A DNA stretch of 64,000 bases, taken from Pseudoalteromonas distincta (lineage in GTDB: Bacteria > Pseudomonadota > Gammaproteobacteria > Enterobacterales > Alteromonadaceae). The notes under the pieces are model-generated. The model did no database searches. It was not told the DNA's origin and worked only from the letters and a program-made list of their open reading frames with translations. The position numbers were made by a program, and so were the translations under genes. The stretch's first letter is position 1. Each line of letters starts with the position of its first letter. Where the stretch lies: positions 570,471 through 634,470 of the forward strand of contig NZ_JWIG01000001.1 in assembly GCF_000814675.1 (NCBI RefSeq), given 5' to 3'. Of the stretch, positions 27,346-37,896 are shown in pieces.

Positions 27346-27935
27346 TAGGCTACCCCTCTTTCTTCGCCCACTAAAATAGTGGTGTCATCTAGAAAAGTAT
27401 AAGGTGGTATTTCTAAGTTTAATGGTGCAGGTACCGATTGAAATACTCGACCAGCCATATCAAATTTAGAACCGTGGCACGGGCAGTAGAAACCGTCATC
27501 AGTCCCTTCTACTTTCTCACCAAAATTACCTTGTAAAAAGCCTGGTGAACATCCTAAATGCGTACAAATACCTACAGCCAAAAATATTTCTGGACGTAAT
27601 GAACGGTAATCATTTGTTGATGATTCTAATTGTTGTGGCTCTTGCGATTGCGGATCACGAAGTTGACCTTCATGTTCTTTCATCTGCTCAAGCATTTTTG
27701 GGGTACGTGATACAACCCATACAGGTTTACCACGCCACTCGACACGTATTAATTGTCCAGGCTCAAGTTTGCTGATATCTACTTCTACAGGCGCACCCGC
27801 AGATTTAGCTCGCTCACTTGGATTCCAAGACGCAATAAAAGGAACAGCAGCCCCAGCCGCACCAACACCACCTACAACAGAGGTAGCTATGGTTAAAAAG
27901 CGACGTCGGCCATTGTCTACAGGCGCATTGCTCAT
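27345..27935 (-). CDS. petA: Ubiquinol-cytochrome c reductase iron-sulfur subunit (Rieske protein)
   Basis: Rieske [2Fe-2S] subunit of bc1. 196 aa with a Tat-type N-terminus (RRRFL) forming the membrane anchor (~10-33). The cluster-binding motifs are CTHLGC and CPCHGS with the two Cys and two His ligands. First gene of petABC. GGAGATAAGTGG upstream supports the ATG. Transcription probably starts in 27936-28100. Confidence 0.96.
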   Translation of the reverse strand: MSNAPVDNGRRRFLTIATSVVGGVGAAGAAVPFIASWNPSERAKSAGAPVEVDISKLEPGQLIRVEWRGKPVWVVSRTPKMLEQMKEHEGQLRDPQSQEPQQLESSTNDYRSLRPEIFLAVGICTHLGCSPGFLQGNFGEKVEGTDDGFYCPCHGSKFDMAGRVFQSVPAPLNLEIPPYTFLDDTTILVGEERGVA

Positions 27936-28111
27936 CCACTTATCTCCACTATGATTCTCAACACTTGCTATATTGAGAACATCAGTTACAGCAGGTTAAT
28001 TATTCGAAATTTTTAAAATAGAAGCGATCATAATTAAAACCCTTGATTAAAACAAGGTTATTCAAAGCCCCATGCTCGAATAAACCTGACTTGATCAAAA
28101 ATTTGATTAAG

Positions 28112-28234
28112 CTAGCTCGAGAATAAAGCCGAACGACTATAATAACGCTTCTGTAAAAACAATATACTGACCGAGATCAACACCACTAAGAGGAAACAGT
28201 AAAAACTGTACATAGTGTCGTTAAACTCACTCAT
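28112..28234 (-). CDS. Candidate 40-residue single-pass membrane microprotein
   Basis: A short frame upstream of petA on the same strand: starts MSEFNDTMYS, has a continuous hydrophobic stretch at about residues 11-27 and ends with a basic, positive-inside-type tail (QKRYYSRS). GGAAG lies a few bases before the ATG. I do not recognise the sequence. The evidence is only the topology-like composition and ribosome site; it could be chance in AT-rich DNA. It ends about 180 bases before petA and could be co-transcribed with it. Confidence 0.35.
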   Translation of the reverse strand: MSEFNDTMYSFYCFLLVVLISVSILFLQKRYYSRSALFSS

Positions 28235-28467
28235 TTTACTTCCACGCCAATTGTAGCAAAAAATTCCACCAATTAACTGATGGATTTAAACTAATTACGA
28301 TAATTATTTAACTTTTTTGCAGCTATCTGAGTGTTTTTTAACTTTCGTTCGATTAATACGCAGTTATTGATAAATTTGATCATCATTAATTACAGCAATA
28401 CCAAGTATGGCGACCGCTATAAACAAATTTAAATTAAGTAGCAAATGTAAACTTTTTGATTTGAAAA

Positions 28468-28495
28468 CAAAAAACCCAGCATAAGCTGGGTTTTT
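28468..28495. terminator. Intrinsic terminator downstream of rpsI
   Basis: AAAAACCCAGC, loop ATAA, GCTGGGTTTTT. The minus-strand reading gives a seven-base stem followed by a T-tract directly after the rplM-rpsI operon. Confidence 0.9.
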
Positions 28496-28516
28496 GAATT
28501 CTTGATAACGTATAGA

Positions 28517-28906
28517 TTAACGTTTTGAGAACTGTGGACGCTTACGCGCTTTCTTAAGACCCACTTTCTTACGTTCAACTTTACGTGCATCACGTGTAAC
28601 AAAACCTGCTTTACGAAGTTGTGGACGTAGTGACTCGTCAAACTCCATAAGTGCACGAGTGATACCGTGACGGATAGCACCAGCTTGACCAGTTGTACCA
28701 CCACCAGAAACGGTGATGTAAAGGTCAAATTTTTCAGTCATATCAACTAGCTCAAGAGCTTGATGAACAACCATGCGTGCTGTTTCGCGACCAAAATACT
28801 CTTCTAGAGAGCGTTTGTTGATTACGATGTTACCAGTGCCTGGGCGTAAGAATACGCGAGCACTTGAACTTTTACGACGACCTGTACCGTAGTATTGATT
28901 TGCCAT
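28517..28906 (-). CDS. rpsI: 30S ribosomal protein S9
   Basis: Small-subunit protein whose C-terminal tail reaches the P-site tRNA. 129 aa, full length, with [16 protein letters not shown] at the start and the conserved basic end [12 protein letters not shown]. Second gene of the rplM-rpsI operon, 11 bases after rplM. Confidence 0.98.
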   Translation of the reverse strand: MANQYYGTGRRKSSSARVFLRPGTGNIVINKRSLEEYFGRETARMVVHQALELVDMTEKFDLYITVSGGGTTGQAGAIRHGITRALMEFDESLRPQLRKAGFVTRDARKVERKKVGLKKARKRPQFSKR

Positions 28907-28917
28907 GATGGTGCTCC

Positions 28918-29346
28918 TTAAATGTCTAGAACCTGAGGCTGTTGTGCAGCATGGTTATGCTCAGTACCTGCGTAAACTTTAAGTTTACGGTACATAGCGC
29001 GGCCTAAAGGACCACGTGGCAACATGCCTTTTACAGCTTTCTCGATGATCATTTCAGGCTTTGCAGCTTGAAGTTTATCAAAAGTAGTAGACTTAAGGCC
29101 ACCTGGAAAACCAGAGTGAGCGTAGTACACTTTATCTTTGAATTTGTTACCAGTTACAGTAACTTTTTCAGCGTTGATAACGATGATGTAATCACCAGTA
29201 TCTACGTGAGGAGTGTATTCAGCTTTATGCTTACCGCGTAGGCGGTGAGCGATTTCAGTAGCGATGCGACCTAAAGTTTTACCTTCAGCGTCAACTACGT
29301 ACCAGTCACGTTTTACTGTTTCTGGTTTAGCAACAAACGTTTTCAT
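28918..29346 (-). CDS. rplM: 50S ribosomal protein L13
   Basis: Early-assembly 23S rRNA-binding protein. 142 aa, normal length; [19 protein letters not shown] at the start and [20 protein letters not shown] near the end are conserved. In E. coli L13 represses its own operon through the mRNA leader; the ~150-base leader here carries a perfect 20-base palindrome (29382-29401). Confidence 0.98.
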   Translation of the reverse strand: MKTFVAKPETVKRDWYVVDAEGKTLGRIATEIAHRLRGKHKAEYTPHVDTGDYIIVINAEKVTVTGNKFKDKVYYAHSGFPGGLKSTTFDKLQAAKPEMIIEKAVKGMLPRGPLGRAMYRKLKVYAGTEHNHAAQQPQVLDI

Positions 29347-29381
29347 TTATAAAAATCCAATGTTTTTCAATTAAAACCACA

Positions 29382-29401
29382 AGTAGTTAATATTAACTAC
29401 T
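29382..29401 (-). promoter_or_regulatory. Palindrome in the rplM leader, candidate L13 autoregulatory hairpin
   Basis: AGTAGTTAATATTAACTACT is a perfect 20-base palindrome 36 bases before the rplM ATG, inside the predicted 5' leader. As RNA it would form a short stem. L13 autoregulation is known in E. coli; that this is the binding element is inference. Confidence 0.35.
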
Positions 29402-29501
29402 GCTCTAAGTTTGCTATAACCCCTTCGAGTTTTAGACTTTTGCGCCGCTCACAAGTGGCTAGACTATATGAGGACATAGAACGCAACGTGGCAGACGCGG
29501 G

Positions 29502-29530
29502 AGTATACCAGCACTTAAAACACATTGCTA
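29502..29530 (-). promoter_or_regulatory. Predicted promoter of rplM-rpsI
   Basis: On the minus strand TATACT (29507-29502) is a near-consensus -10 preceded by TGG; the -35 position 17 bases upstream reads TAGCAA, a weak match. A GC-rich discriminator (CCCGCG) follows the -10, as in growth-rate-controlled ribosomal promoters. The leader would be ~150 bases. Confidence 0.5.
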
Positions 29531-29629
29531 CTCGCCGGTTGTTTTTTCCACAAGAAATTTCAGAAATAAGAAGTACTATATATGTACCTCTTTTTTTATA
29601 GTTGCCCTATTACACATTTACTTACTTAT

Positions 29630-30718
29630 TTAAACTAAATGCTCTCTAGCTAAATATTCTAAGGATTGCATTTCTTGTAAACGACTAATACAACGCTTAA
29701 ATTCAAAGTTTAAATTACCTTGGGTATAAAGTTCGGTAATAGGTTTTTCAGCCGATATAATTAAAGTTACATGGCGCTCATAAAATTCATCCACTAAAGC
29801 AATAAAGCGTCTAGCAGCATCATCATTAGTTTGCCCTAGCTGTTTTACGTTAGAAATAATCACCGTATTGTATAAGCGGCTAATCTCCATGTAATCGACC
29901 TGGCTACGTGCTGTTTCGCACAATTCACTAAACTCAAACATCACAACGCATTTAGCTACTTTACGCGTTTTGATTTTTCGCCCTTCTATCTCTATCGGCT
30001 CATCTAATTGCCCAGGCTCTGGCGATAACTTATCGAAGTACTCAAATAGGTTCTTATCCGCATCTTCATCTAACGGACTATGAAAAATTTCAGCTTGCTC
30101 TAAAGTACGTAATCGGTAATCAATACCTGAATCTACATTAACTATCTCGGTATTTTTTTTAACAAGCTCGATTGCTGGCATAAAACGCGCTCGCTGTAAG
30201 CCATTTCTGTAAAGTTCATCTGGCACTATATTAGAGGTTGCTACAAGTACTATGCCCCGTGCAAATAGCGCTTCCATTAAGCCACCTAATAGCATGGCAT
30301 CAGTAATGTCTTGTACAAAAAACTCATCAAAGCAAATAATGTCTGTTTCTGCTTTAAAAGTGTCAGCAATTTTTTCTAATGGATTAGCCGTATTATTTAG
30401 CTTTTTAAGCTCATTATGCACTCGGTGCATAAATCGATGAAAGTGCACACGCATTTTACGTGTGCCCGGTAATGATTCATAAAAAGTGTCAACTAAATAA
30501 GTTTTACCACGCCCTACTCCCCCCCAAAAGTACAAACCTTTTACAGGCGCAGGTTCTTCTTTACTAAATAGCTTAGCAAAAAAGCCTTTTTGTTTTGGCT
30601 TTGTCTGAGTTAGGTCATCGTATAGACGTTGTAAATGGCGCACAGCATTTTCTTGTGCTGCGTCGTGTACAAAGTCATCTCGCTTTAAGTCTTGTTGGTA
30701 TGTTTGCCAAGGAGTCAT
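29630..30718 (-). CDS. zapE: Cell division protein ZapE (AFG1-like ATPase)
   Basis: AAA-type ATPase that associates with the Z-ring; homologous to mitochondrial AFG1/LACE1. 362 aa. Walker A GGVGRGKT lies near residue 68 and Walker B CFDEFFV near 132; the start PWQTYQQDL is typical. Divergent from zapG, another division-linked gene, as in E. coli (yhcM / yhcB). Confidence 0.95.
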   Translation of the reverse strand: MTPWQTYQQDLKRDDFVHDAAQENAVRHLQRLYDDLTQTKPKQKGFFAKLFSKEEPAPVKGLYFWGGVGRGKTYLVDTFYESLPGTRKMRVHFHRFMHRVHNELKKLNNTANPLEKIADTFKAETDIICFDEFFVQDITDAMLLGGLMEALFARGIVLVATSNIVPDELYRNGLQRARFMPAIELVKKNTEIVNVDSGIDYRLRTLEQAEIFHSPLDEDADKNLFEYFDKLSPEPGQLDEPIEIEGRKIKTRKVAKCVVMFEFSELCETARSQVDYMEISRLYNTVIISNVKQLGQTNDDAARRFIALVDEFYERHVTLIISAEKPITELYTQGNLNFEFKRCISRLQEMQSLEYLAREHLV

Positions 30719-30852
30719 ATCTATTTACAGTTAAAACACAGTTTAATTTGCAAAGCATATTAACACGCATCATAACTCGGGGTATATTACACTTAGTATG
30801 ATTTATAATTGAATCGGCATTCGTTAGTTATTTTCCCAAAGGGGTAGTTTTT

Positions 30853-31296
30853 ATGGGCACAGTTATGTGGGTAGGTTTGATTGTTATTGTTGCTGTTGTA
30901 GCATTTTTTATTGGCGCATTTGTTACTAAAAAACAGTTCAAACAAGATGAATTAAAAGAGCAAGCAGAGCAAGCTGAAAATGCGTTAGAGCAGTATCGTC
31001 AAGATGTAGCTGATCATTTAGCGAATACTGGTAAGCTCGTAAATAAAATGAAAGAAAACTATGATCAACTGCTTAGTCACGTTGAAGAAACAAACCAGCT
31101 TCTTCTAGAAGATAGAAATAAAGCACCAGCTGAACCATTCTTTTCAAAAGAAACAACAGAACAACTGCAGGCTTCATTAAAAGAGCGTCAATGCGATCGT
31201 TCTACAGCCGCAGCACAACCAGCTGATTATGTATCAGGTGAATCAGGTTTATTTGCTGGTCAAAATAAAGTTTCAGAACATTCTAAAGCATCTTGA
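30853..31296 (+). CDS. zapG: Z-ring associated protein ZapG (YhcB/DUF1043)
   Basis: Inner-membrane protein with one N-terminal membrane helix (~residues 4-24) and a cytoplasmic coiled coil (~30-100; LVNKMKENYDQLLSHVEE), linked to coordination of division, elongation and LPS synthesis in E. coli. 147 aa. AAAGGGG lies 9 bases before the ATG. The C-terminal third is Ser/Glu-rich and variable. Confidence 0.92.
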   Translation: MGTVMWVGLIVIVAVVAFFIGAFVTKKQFKQDELKEQAEQAENALEQYRQDVADHLANTGKLVNKMKENYDQLLSHVEETNQLLLEDRNKAPAEPFFSKETTEQLQASLKERQCDRSTAAAQPADYVSGESGLFAGQNKVSEHSKAS

Positions 31297-31361
31297 TGAA
31301 CTTTTTTTTGACCCCATAGTCTTTAGATATAACAGCTTTGTTGTTTTATCTTAATAAACCG

Positions 31362-31390
31362 AAAAGGGCTGCTGTAAAGTAGCCCTTTTT
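31362..31390 (+). terminator. Intrinsic terminator between zapG and degQ
   Basis: AAAAGGGCT, loop, AGCCCTTTTT: nine-base stem followed by a T-tract on the plus strand. Confidence 0.85.
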
Positions 31391-31425
31391 GTTTTGCTTT
31401 ATCTTAAGTGGAGTTACCCCAGACT

Positions 31426-32778
31426 ATGAAAATGAAATTATCACTTATCAGCGCAGCTATTCTATCTACAAGCTTGTTAATGAGCCCTGTAGCGTCTTAT
31501 GCAAAAATGCCAATTGCAGTAAATGGTCAACAACTACCAACTCTTGCCCCCATGCTAGAGAAAATATCTCCAGGTGTTGTAAGTATCCAAGTTTCAGGCT
31601 CAAAAGAAGTACGCCGCCGTGCAGATCCGCTTGAATACTTTTTTGGACAGCAACAGCCTCGCAGTCAAAAGCGTCAATTTAGTGGATTAGGCTCTGGGGT
31701 AATTATTGATGCTGATGAGGGTTATGTAGTCACTAATAATCACGTAATCCAAGATGCCGAAAAAATGGTAGTAACCCTCGAAGATGGCCGTGAATTTGAA
31801 GCAACTAAAATTGGTACTGATACAGAATCAGACATCGCTCTTTTACAAATAGACGCTGATGACTTAACTGAAATAAAACTCGCAAATTCAGACAGTTTAC
31901 GAGTGGGCGACTTTGCTGTCGCTATTGGTAACCCATTTGGACTTAGCCACACAGTTACATCTGGTATTGTTAGTGCTCTTGGTCGTAGTGGTTTAAATAT
32001 TGAGGGCTACGAAGATTTCATTCAAACCGATGCTGCTATTAACCAAGGCAACTCTGGTGGCGCATTAGTTAACTTAAACGGTGAATTGATTGGTATTAAC
32101 ACTGCTATTTTAGGTGCTTCTGGCGGTAACGTGGGTATTGGTTTTGCCATTCCATCAAACATGATGAAAAACTTAGTTGATCAAATTGTTGAACACGGTG
32201 AAGTACGCCGAGGTTCGCTGGGTATTTCTGGCCGCCCACTTGATGCAGGCCTTGCTAAAGCGCAGCAACTTGACGTTAAACAAGGTGCTTATGTAATGCA
32301 AGTAATGGACGACACTGCCGCAAGTAAAGCAGGTATAAAAGCAGGTGACGTAATTGTTAGCATTAATGGCGGTGATATTAGTGGTTTCCATGAACTACGC
32401 AGCAAAATTGCTACGCTAGGTGAAGGCCGCGAAATAAAACTAGGTATTTACCGCGATGGTAAAATTAAAACGGTAAAAGTAACTCTTGATGGTGCATCAG
32501 GTGTTACAGCGACAGGCGAAGAGCTGCATCCTGCGTTCCAAGGCGCGACACTTGAAAACGTGCAAAAAAACAGTAATAAAGGTGTTGAGGTTACGTCTGT
32601 AGACCCTCGCTCACCTTCTGCCCGTGTTGGCCTTGAAGAAGGTGATATTATTATGCAAGTGAATCGCCAACGAGTAGAGACTATTCGTGATATGAATAAG
32701 ATTATCGAAAACACCAAAGGTAATATCGTACTTGGTGTGCAACGTGGTCGTGAGTCTATATTTATTTTAATTCAGTAA
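31426..32778 (+). CDS. degQ: Periplasmic serine endoprotease DegQ (Do/HtrA family)
   Basis: HtrA-type periplasmic protease/chaperone. 450 aa from ATG 31426: signal peptide (~1-27, cleavage near SYA-KM), trypsin-like domain with the catalytic triad His (NNHVIQ), Asp (SDIALLQ) and Ser (NQGNSGGALVN), then two PDZ domains. Two PDZ domains distinguish it from DegS downstream. DegP and DegQ cannot be separated by sequence alone here; location next to degS, as in E. coli, favours DegQ. A GTG at 31408 would put extra residues before the signal peptide. Confidence 0.93.
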   Translation: MKMKLSLISAAILSTSLLMSPVASYAKMPIAVNGQQLPTLAPMLEKISPGVVSIQVSGSKEVRRRADPLEYFFGQQQPRSQKRQFSGLGSGVIIDADEGYVVTNNHVIQDAEKMVVTLEDGREFEATKIGTDTESDIALLQIDADDLTEIKLANSDSLRVGDFAVAIGNPFGLSHTVTSGIVSALGRSGLNIEGYEDFIQTDAAINQGNSGGALVNLNGELIGINTAILGASGGNVGIGFAIPSNMMKNLVDQIVEHGEVRRGSLGISGRPLDAGLAKAQQLDVKQGAYVMQVMDDTAASKAGIKAGDVIVSINGGDISGFHELRSKIATLGEGREIKLGIYRDGKIKTVKVTLDGASGVTATGEELHPAFQGATLENVQKNSNKGVEVTSVDPRSPSARVGLEEGDIIMQVNRQRVETIRDMNKIIENTKGNIVLGVQRGRESIFILIQ

Positions 32779-32800
32779 TAAATAGCACTATTAATGTAAT

Positions 32801-32838
32801 AAAAATAACAGTGGCACTTGCCGCTGTTATTTTTTTTA
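32801..32838 (+). terminator. Intrinsic terminator downstream of degQ
   Basis: ATAACAGTGGC, loop ACTT, GCCGCTGTTAT then a run of T. One T-G pair in the stem. It separates degQ from degS. Confidence 0.85.
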
Positions 32839-32880
32839 TGTCATCATAAAGAGATTGCTCACTTACATAATAAGAAAACT

Positions 32881-33963
32881 GTGCTGAAATTAATAAAATT
32901 TATTCTTCCCCCTTTATTTGCAGGTCTAAGTATTGCTTTTTTAGTGGTTTTTTTCAGCCCTAATATGCGAGCCGCCTTACTTCCTAATGTTCCCCTTCCA
33001 AGCGCGATGAGTGCGAGTCATCTGAGTTTTTCTGATGCAGTTAAACGAGCAGCTCCTTCTGTAGTTACTATTTTTTCAGAAAGCATTTCCAAAGAACCTC
33101 GTTATAAAAGAAAAAACACGGTACAAGAGCTAGGCTCTGGCGTCATTATGTCGCAGGACGGTTATATTCTTACTAACTACCATGTTGTGAATAATGCAGA
33201 CCAAATTATGGTTATCTTAACCGATGGCCGACGCTTTTTTGATGTGCAACTAATTGGTTTTGATACCATTACTGACTTAGCCTTACTTAAAATCAATGCA
33301 GATCACCTCCCAGTGATTCCCGTAAACGATAGCTATGTATCAAATGTAGGCGATGTTGTACTTGCTATAGGCAACCCGCTTAACTTAGGACAAACAATCA
33401 CTCAAGGCATTATTAGTGCAACGGGTAAGCAAAAAATTACAGATAGCCCTTACAATAACTTATTGCAAATGGATGCAGCTATTAACGTGGGCAACTCCGG
33501 CGGCGCATTAGTTAACTCCAATGGTGATTTAGTCGGCATTACTTCTGCACAATTTAAAACGCGTGAGAACTTGAATATTCAAGGAATATTTTTTGCGGTT
33601 CCTTACTCACTTGCTAAAAAAGTGATGGGTAAACTCATTCGTCACGGTCGGGTTGTACGCGGCTATTTAGGCTTTGAAGGCACAGCAGTAGATAGTACAG
33701 GTAAAGAAGTAAACGACAGCCTAACGCCGGTTACCGGCATGCGCATTACTAATTTAGACCCTTTGGGGCCAGCATGGCAAGCAGGCATTGAAGAGCAAGA
33801 TATCGTCATTAAAATTGCAGGGCTTTCGGTAGCAAACCCACAAAAAGTGCTTGAAAAAATAGGTAATACGGAGCCCGGTAAAGAAATAGAATTTGAGCTA
33901 TACAGAGATGGGAAAATAGAAAAAATCATGGTGGTGGTAGCTGAGCTTGAAACAAAGCTTTAA
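32881..33963 (+). CDS. degS: Outer-membrane stress sensor protease DegS
   Basis: Inner-membrane-anchored periplasmic protease that cleaves RseA to release sigma-E when misfolded porins bind its PDZ domain. About 360 aa from GTG 32881: membrane anchor (~5-27), protease domain with His (TNYHVVN), Asp (TDLALLK) and Ser (NVGNSGGALV), and one PDZ domain. GTG is chosen because upstream in-frame starts fall inside the degQ terminator, and the first downstream ATG would remove the anchor. Confidence 0.93.
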   Translation: MLKLIKFILPPLFAGLSIAFLVVFFSPNMRAALLPNVPLPSAMSASHLSFSDAVKRAAPSVVTIFSESISKEPRYKRKNTVQELGSGVIMSQDGYILTNYHVVNNADQIMVILTDGRRFFDVQLIGFDTITDLALLKINADHLPVIPVNDSYVSNVGDVVLAIGNPLNLGQTITQGIISATGKQKITDSPYNNLLQMDAAINVGNSGGALVNSNGDLVGITSAQFKTRENLNIQGIFFAVPYSLAKKVMGKLIRHGRVVRGYLGFEGTAVDSTGKEVNDSLTPVTGMRITNLDPLGPAWQAGIEEQDIVIKIAGLSVANPQKVLEKIGNTEPGKEIEFELYRDGKIEKIMVVVAELETKL

Positions 33964-33984
33964 TAAATAATACCAATCGCCAAT

Positions 33985-34022
33985 AAAAAGGTCGGATAGC
34001 AATTTGCGTATCCGACCTTTTT
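33985..34022. terminator. Bidirectional terminator between convergent degS and murA
   Basis: AAAAAGGTCGGATA, ten-base loop, TATCCGACCTTTTT. Long stem with A/T tracts on both sides, suitable for both convergent transcripts. Confidence 0.92.
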
Positions 34023-34046
34023 AAAATAGCTTAACTAGTTATCTAC

Positions 34047-35315
<1,269 letters not shown>

Positions 35316-35319
35316 CTAG

Positions 35320-35577
35320 TTATTGCGGTAAAATGAATTTTTGTTCACGCTTCCACTCTACAGGAGTAAATGCACGAATAGATACTGCGTGAATTGTCCC
35401 ATCTGAAATTGTATTCATTAATGGACCATAAACTAGCTGCTGCTTTTTAACTCGGCTTAAACCGTCAAAGCATTCGCCTACCGCAACAACTTCATAATGA
35501 CTACCATTGGCTTTTACATGTACTTCAGCTAATTGAAGTTCTTCGCGTAATAATGTTTCGACTTGGCTAGTTTCCAT
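35320..35577 (-). CDS. ibaG: BolA family iron metabolism/acid stress protein IbaG
   Basis: BolA-type protein that partners with monothiol glutaredoxins around Fe-S metabolism. 85 aa from ATG 35577 ([10 protein letters not shown]), which matches the family start; GTG 35586, overlapping the mlaB stop, is the alternative. [12 protein letters not shown] and [11 protein letters not shown] are conserved. Located between mlaB and murA. Confidence 0.94.
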   Translation of the reverse strand: METSQVETLLREELQLAEVHVKANGSHYEVVAVGECFDGLSRVKKQQLVYGPLMNTISDGTIHAVSIRAFTPVEWKREQKFILPQ

Positions 35578-35582
35578 AACTC

Positions 35583-35876
35583 TCACTCAAATAGGGTTGT
35601 AACCTGACCCAATTGCATTAAATTTTGCAATTGCTCAGGTAGGTTTTGCAATTCAAGGCGAATGCCTTGCTGCTTTAATTCTGCAAAAGAGTGAATTAAC
35701 CAAGCTAAGCCTGCTGTGTCAACCCTTGATACTCCACTTAGGTCGAAATAGATGATTTTATGCTTAGTTAATAACTTATTGTTCAGAAGCTGTTCATCGC
35801 CAATTGAATTTCGAGTAAGCTCACCGCTTACTCCAAAATGTTGTCCATCAACTTGGCTTATTGCCAATTTAGTCAT
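35583..35876 (-). CDS. mlaB: Phospholipid transport system STAS subunit MlaB
   Basis: Cytoplasmic STAS-domain protein that binds MlaF and stabilises the MlaFEDB transporter. 97 aa; [18 protein letters not shown] near residue 46 is the STAS signature. It overlaps mlaC by 8 bases. Order mlaF-E-D-C-B is as in E. coli. Confidence 0.94.
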   Translation of the reverse strand: MTKLAISQVDGQHFGVSGELTRNSIGDEQLLNNKLLTKHKIIYFDLSGVSRVDTAGLAWLIHSFAELKQQGIRLELQNLPEQLQNLMQLGQVTTLFE

Positions 35877-36549
35877 TCGAGTTACTGCCTCTAAACTGAA
35901 CTGGTAGCTGACTCTTTTGCTCTAAAAGGTTACTTACATTATCAATACCTTGCTGGCGCAAAATACCTTGTAACTCACTTTGTTTTGCATCTAGTAGACT
36001 AATACCTTCGGCAATCATATCGTACGCGCGCCACTCACCGTCGCGGTCTTCGCGTACTTTAAAATCGATTCTGATATCAGGTTTACCGTCTTCAATAATT
36101 TTAGTCTTAACAACAACAACGTCTTTACCTTTAAACGCTTGCTCTGCACCAAACTCAACTTTCTGGTTTGTGTATTGAGTAAATACACCTGCATAAGTAG
36201 CAACTAAGTACTCTCTAAATACACCAATAAAACGTTGAATTTCTTTAATTGCTTTGGCCTTTTCAGCCTCGTCGGTAATTGCACGTACTTTAGATACTTC
36301 ACTGCCAAGTACACGAAGTGCTGCATATTTATAGTCGATATAAGGCATTAATTCTTCTTCGACTATTACGCGAAGGTATTCTTGATCTTTAACAATTAAT
36401 GGCTGATCTTTTTTAATGCGCGCAAATGTATTATCAGCAACTTGGCGTACCATTTTATTAGGATCTACTAATTTCACATCTGCTGCACTTACGCTTTGAG
36501 TTAGCGTCATTGTGCCAATTGCTACAATAGCTAAAAACTTTTTCAACAT
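35869..36549 (-). CDS. mlaC: Periplasmic phospholipid-binding protein MlaC
   Basis: Soluble periplasmic shuttle carrying phospholipids between the outer membrane MlaA-porin complex and the inner-membrane MlaFEDB. 226 aa with a signal peptide (~1-22, cleavage near VSA-AD) and the MlaC/Ttg2D fold; GVFTQYTNQKVEF is characteristic. In operon with mlaD, 5 bases downstream of its stop. Confidence 0.95.
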   Translation of the reverse strand: MLKKFLAIVAIGTMTLTQSVSAADVKLVDPNKMVRQVADNTFARIKKDQPLIVKDQEYLRVIVEEELMPYIDYKYAALRVLGSEVSKVRAITDEAEKAKAIKEIQRFIGVFREYLVATYAGVFTQYTNQKVEFGAEQAFKGKDVVVVKTKIIEDGKPDIRIDFKVREDRDGEWRAYDMIAEGISLLDAKQSELQGILRQQGIDNVSNLLEQKSQLPVQFRGSNSND

Positions 36550-36554
36550 AATAA

Positions 36555-37103
36555 TTACTCACTACCTTGGTTGAATAAAAACTGCCCGATTAATTCTTCA
36601 AGTACAATGGCAGACTTAGTATCAGTGATTGAATCGCCATCACCTAGTGCTTTACTTTCCACACCAAATAAATCGTCAATTGCTTCATCTTGCTTGTTTT
36701 CTGTCACTGTTTCGCCTAAACAACGTTGCTTAGCAGAATCTGGAGAAATTACAGGGTGAATACCCAAGTACTGCTCACCTAAAATACCCGACGTTAAAAT
36801 AGAGATTGAGCTTGTGTCTGAAAAACGACATAAGTACTGTGCGTCAATGGTCATATTAACGACTGGTAAAAACTCTTGTGGGTGAACATAAATTGATTCA
36901 ACACGACCAATTACAACACCACCTACTTTTACCGGCGCACGCGCTTTTAACGAGCCGATGTTTTCAAACTTGGCATTAAGCGTATATGTTTCGCCAGAGC
37001 CACTAATACCTGAATTGGCAACTTTAAGTGCAAGCATCGCAAAAGCTAAAATGCCAAGTGCTACAAAAAAACCAACTAAAATTTCTAATTTCCGTGAATT
37101 CAT
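36555..37103 (-). CDS. mlaD: Outer-membrane lipid asymmetry substrate-binding protein MlaD (MCE domain)
   Basis: Inner-membrane-anchored MCE protein forming the hexameric ring of MlaFEDB. 182 aa: membrane helix (~7-28), MCE domain (~40-118; KARAPVKVGGVVIGRVESI) and a C-terminal extension (~120-182) with acidic residues. Lies between mlaE and mlaC. Confidence 0.96.
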   Translation of the reverse strand: MNSRKLEILVGFFVALGILAFAMLALKVANSGISGSGETYTLNAKFENIGSLKARAPVKVGGVVIGRVESIYVHPQEFLPVVNMTIDAQYLCRFSDTSSISILTSGILGEQYLGIHPVISPDSAKQRCLGETVTENKQDEAIDDLFGVESKALGDGDSITDTKSAIVLEELIGQFLFNQGSE

Positions 37104-37116
37104 TATCTATACCCTA

Positions 37117-37896
37117 TTAGCTGGTAAACATTACCGCTGTCAAAATAAAGTCAAAACCTAAAACTGCTAATGACGAATGAACAACCGTTTCGGTGGTTGC
37201 TTTGCTGATCCCTTCTGAGGTCGGCACACAGTCATATCCTTTATAAAGCGCAATCCAGGTCACCACTATGGCAAATACAAAACTTTTAATAATACCGTTT
37301 AGTATGTCTTGCTGAAACGACACTTGCGATTGCATGATTGACCAAAAACTACCTGTATCAACCCCCAGCCAATCTACACCTACTAAATGAGCGCCTATAA
37401 TTGCTACAGCTGAAAATATCAATGCAAGCAATGGCATGCTTATAAAACCCGCCCAAAAACGCGGTGCAATAATACGTTTTAGCGGATCGATTGCCATCAT
37501 CTCAAGTGATGAAAGTTGCTCTGTTGCTTTCATTAAGCCAATTTCAGCTGTCAAAGCGCTACCTGCGCGTCCTGCAAATAGTAATGCAGTAACAACCGGG
37601 CCCAGCTCTCGTAATAAACTCAGTGCCACTAACGGCCCTAAACTATCCTCAGCGCCATAACCAACCAATACGGTGTAACCTTGTAGAGCCAACACCATGC
37701 CGATAAACAAACCCGACACCATAATAATGAGTAACGATTGCGAACCGACCATATAAAGCTGGCGAACAAGTAACGGTGTGCCTTTTTTAAAATTAGGAAC
37801 ATGCGCTAATGCACTAAACAGCATATAAGCAGAACGGCCAAGGGCCGCAAAGCGTCCTAGCGTTTTATGTCCTAGCTTTTGAAATAAATCCAACAT
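37117..37896 (-). CDS. mlaE: Phospholipid ABC transporter permease MlaE
   Basis: Permease of the Mla transporter in the inner membrane. 259 aa with about five membrane segments; [22 protein letters not shown] is the MlaE-family (DUF140) coupling region. Its ATG shares one base with the mlaF stop (TAATG). Confidence 0.97.
   Translation of the reverse strand: MLDLFQKLGHKTLGRFAALGRSAYMLFSALAHVPNFKKGTPLLVRQLYMVGSQSLLIIMVSGLFIGMVLALQGYTVLVGYGAEDSLGPLVALSLLRELGPVVTALLFAGRAGSALTAEIGLMKATEQLSSLEMMAIDPLKRIIAPRFWAGFISMPLLALIFSAVAIIGAHLVGVDWLGVDTGSFWSIMQSQVSFQQDILNGIIKSFVFAIVVTWIALYKGYDCVPTSEGISKATTETVVHSSLAVLGFDFILTAVMFTS

Larger units (their letters stand above)
27936..28516. other. Intergenic region between petA and rpsI
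   Basis: 581 bases without a long reading frame. It holds a candidate 40-codon gene at 28112-28234 (listed), a terminator for rpsI at 28468-28495 (listed), and a short ATACCAA sequence at about 28402 like those at 19735, 33970 and 57835. The remaining AT-rich sequence must contain the petABC promoter; I see no clear -35/-10 pair. Confidence 0.6.

Noticed and set aside
31300..31320. TTTTTTTTGACCCCAT as a second copy of the GGGGTCA mobile end seen near 19170
   Set aside because: Only the seven-base core is shared, without the adjacent inverted repeat.
32818..32880. Upstream in-frame start for DegS
   Set aside because: It would begin inside the degQ terminator hairpin and add residues not found in the family.
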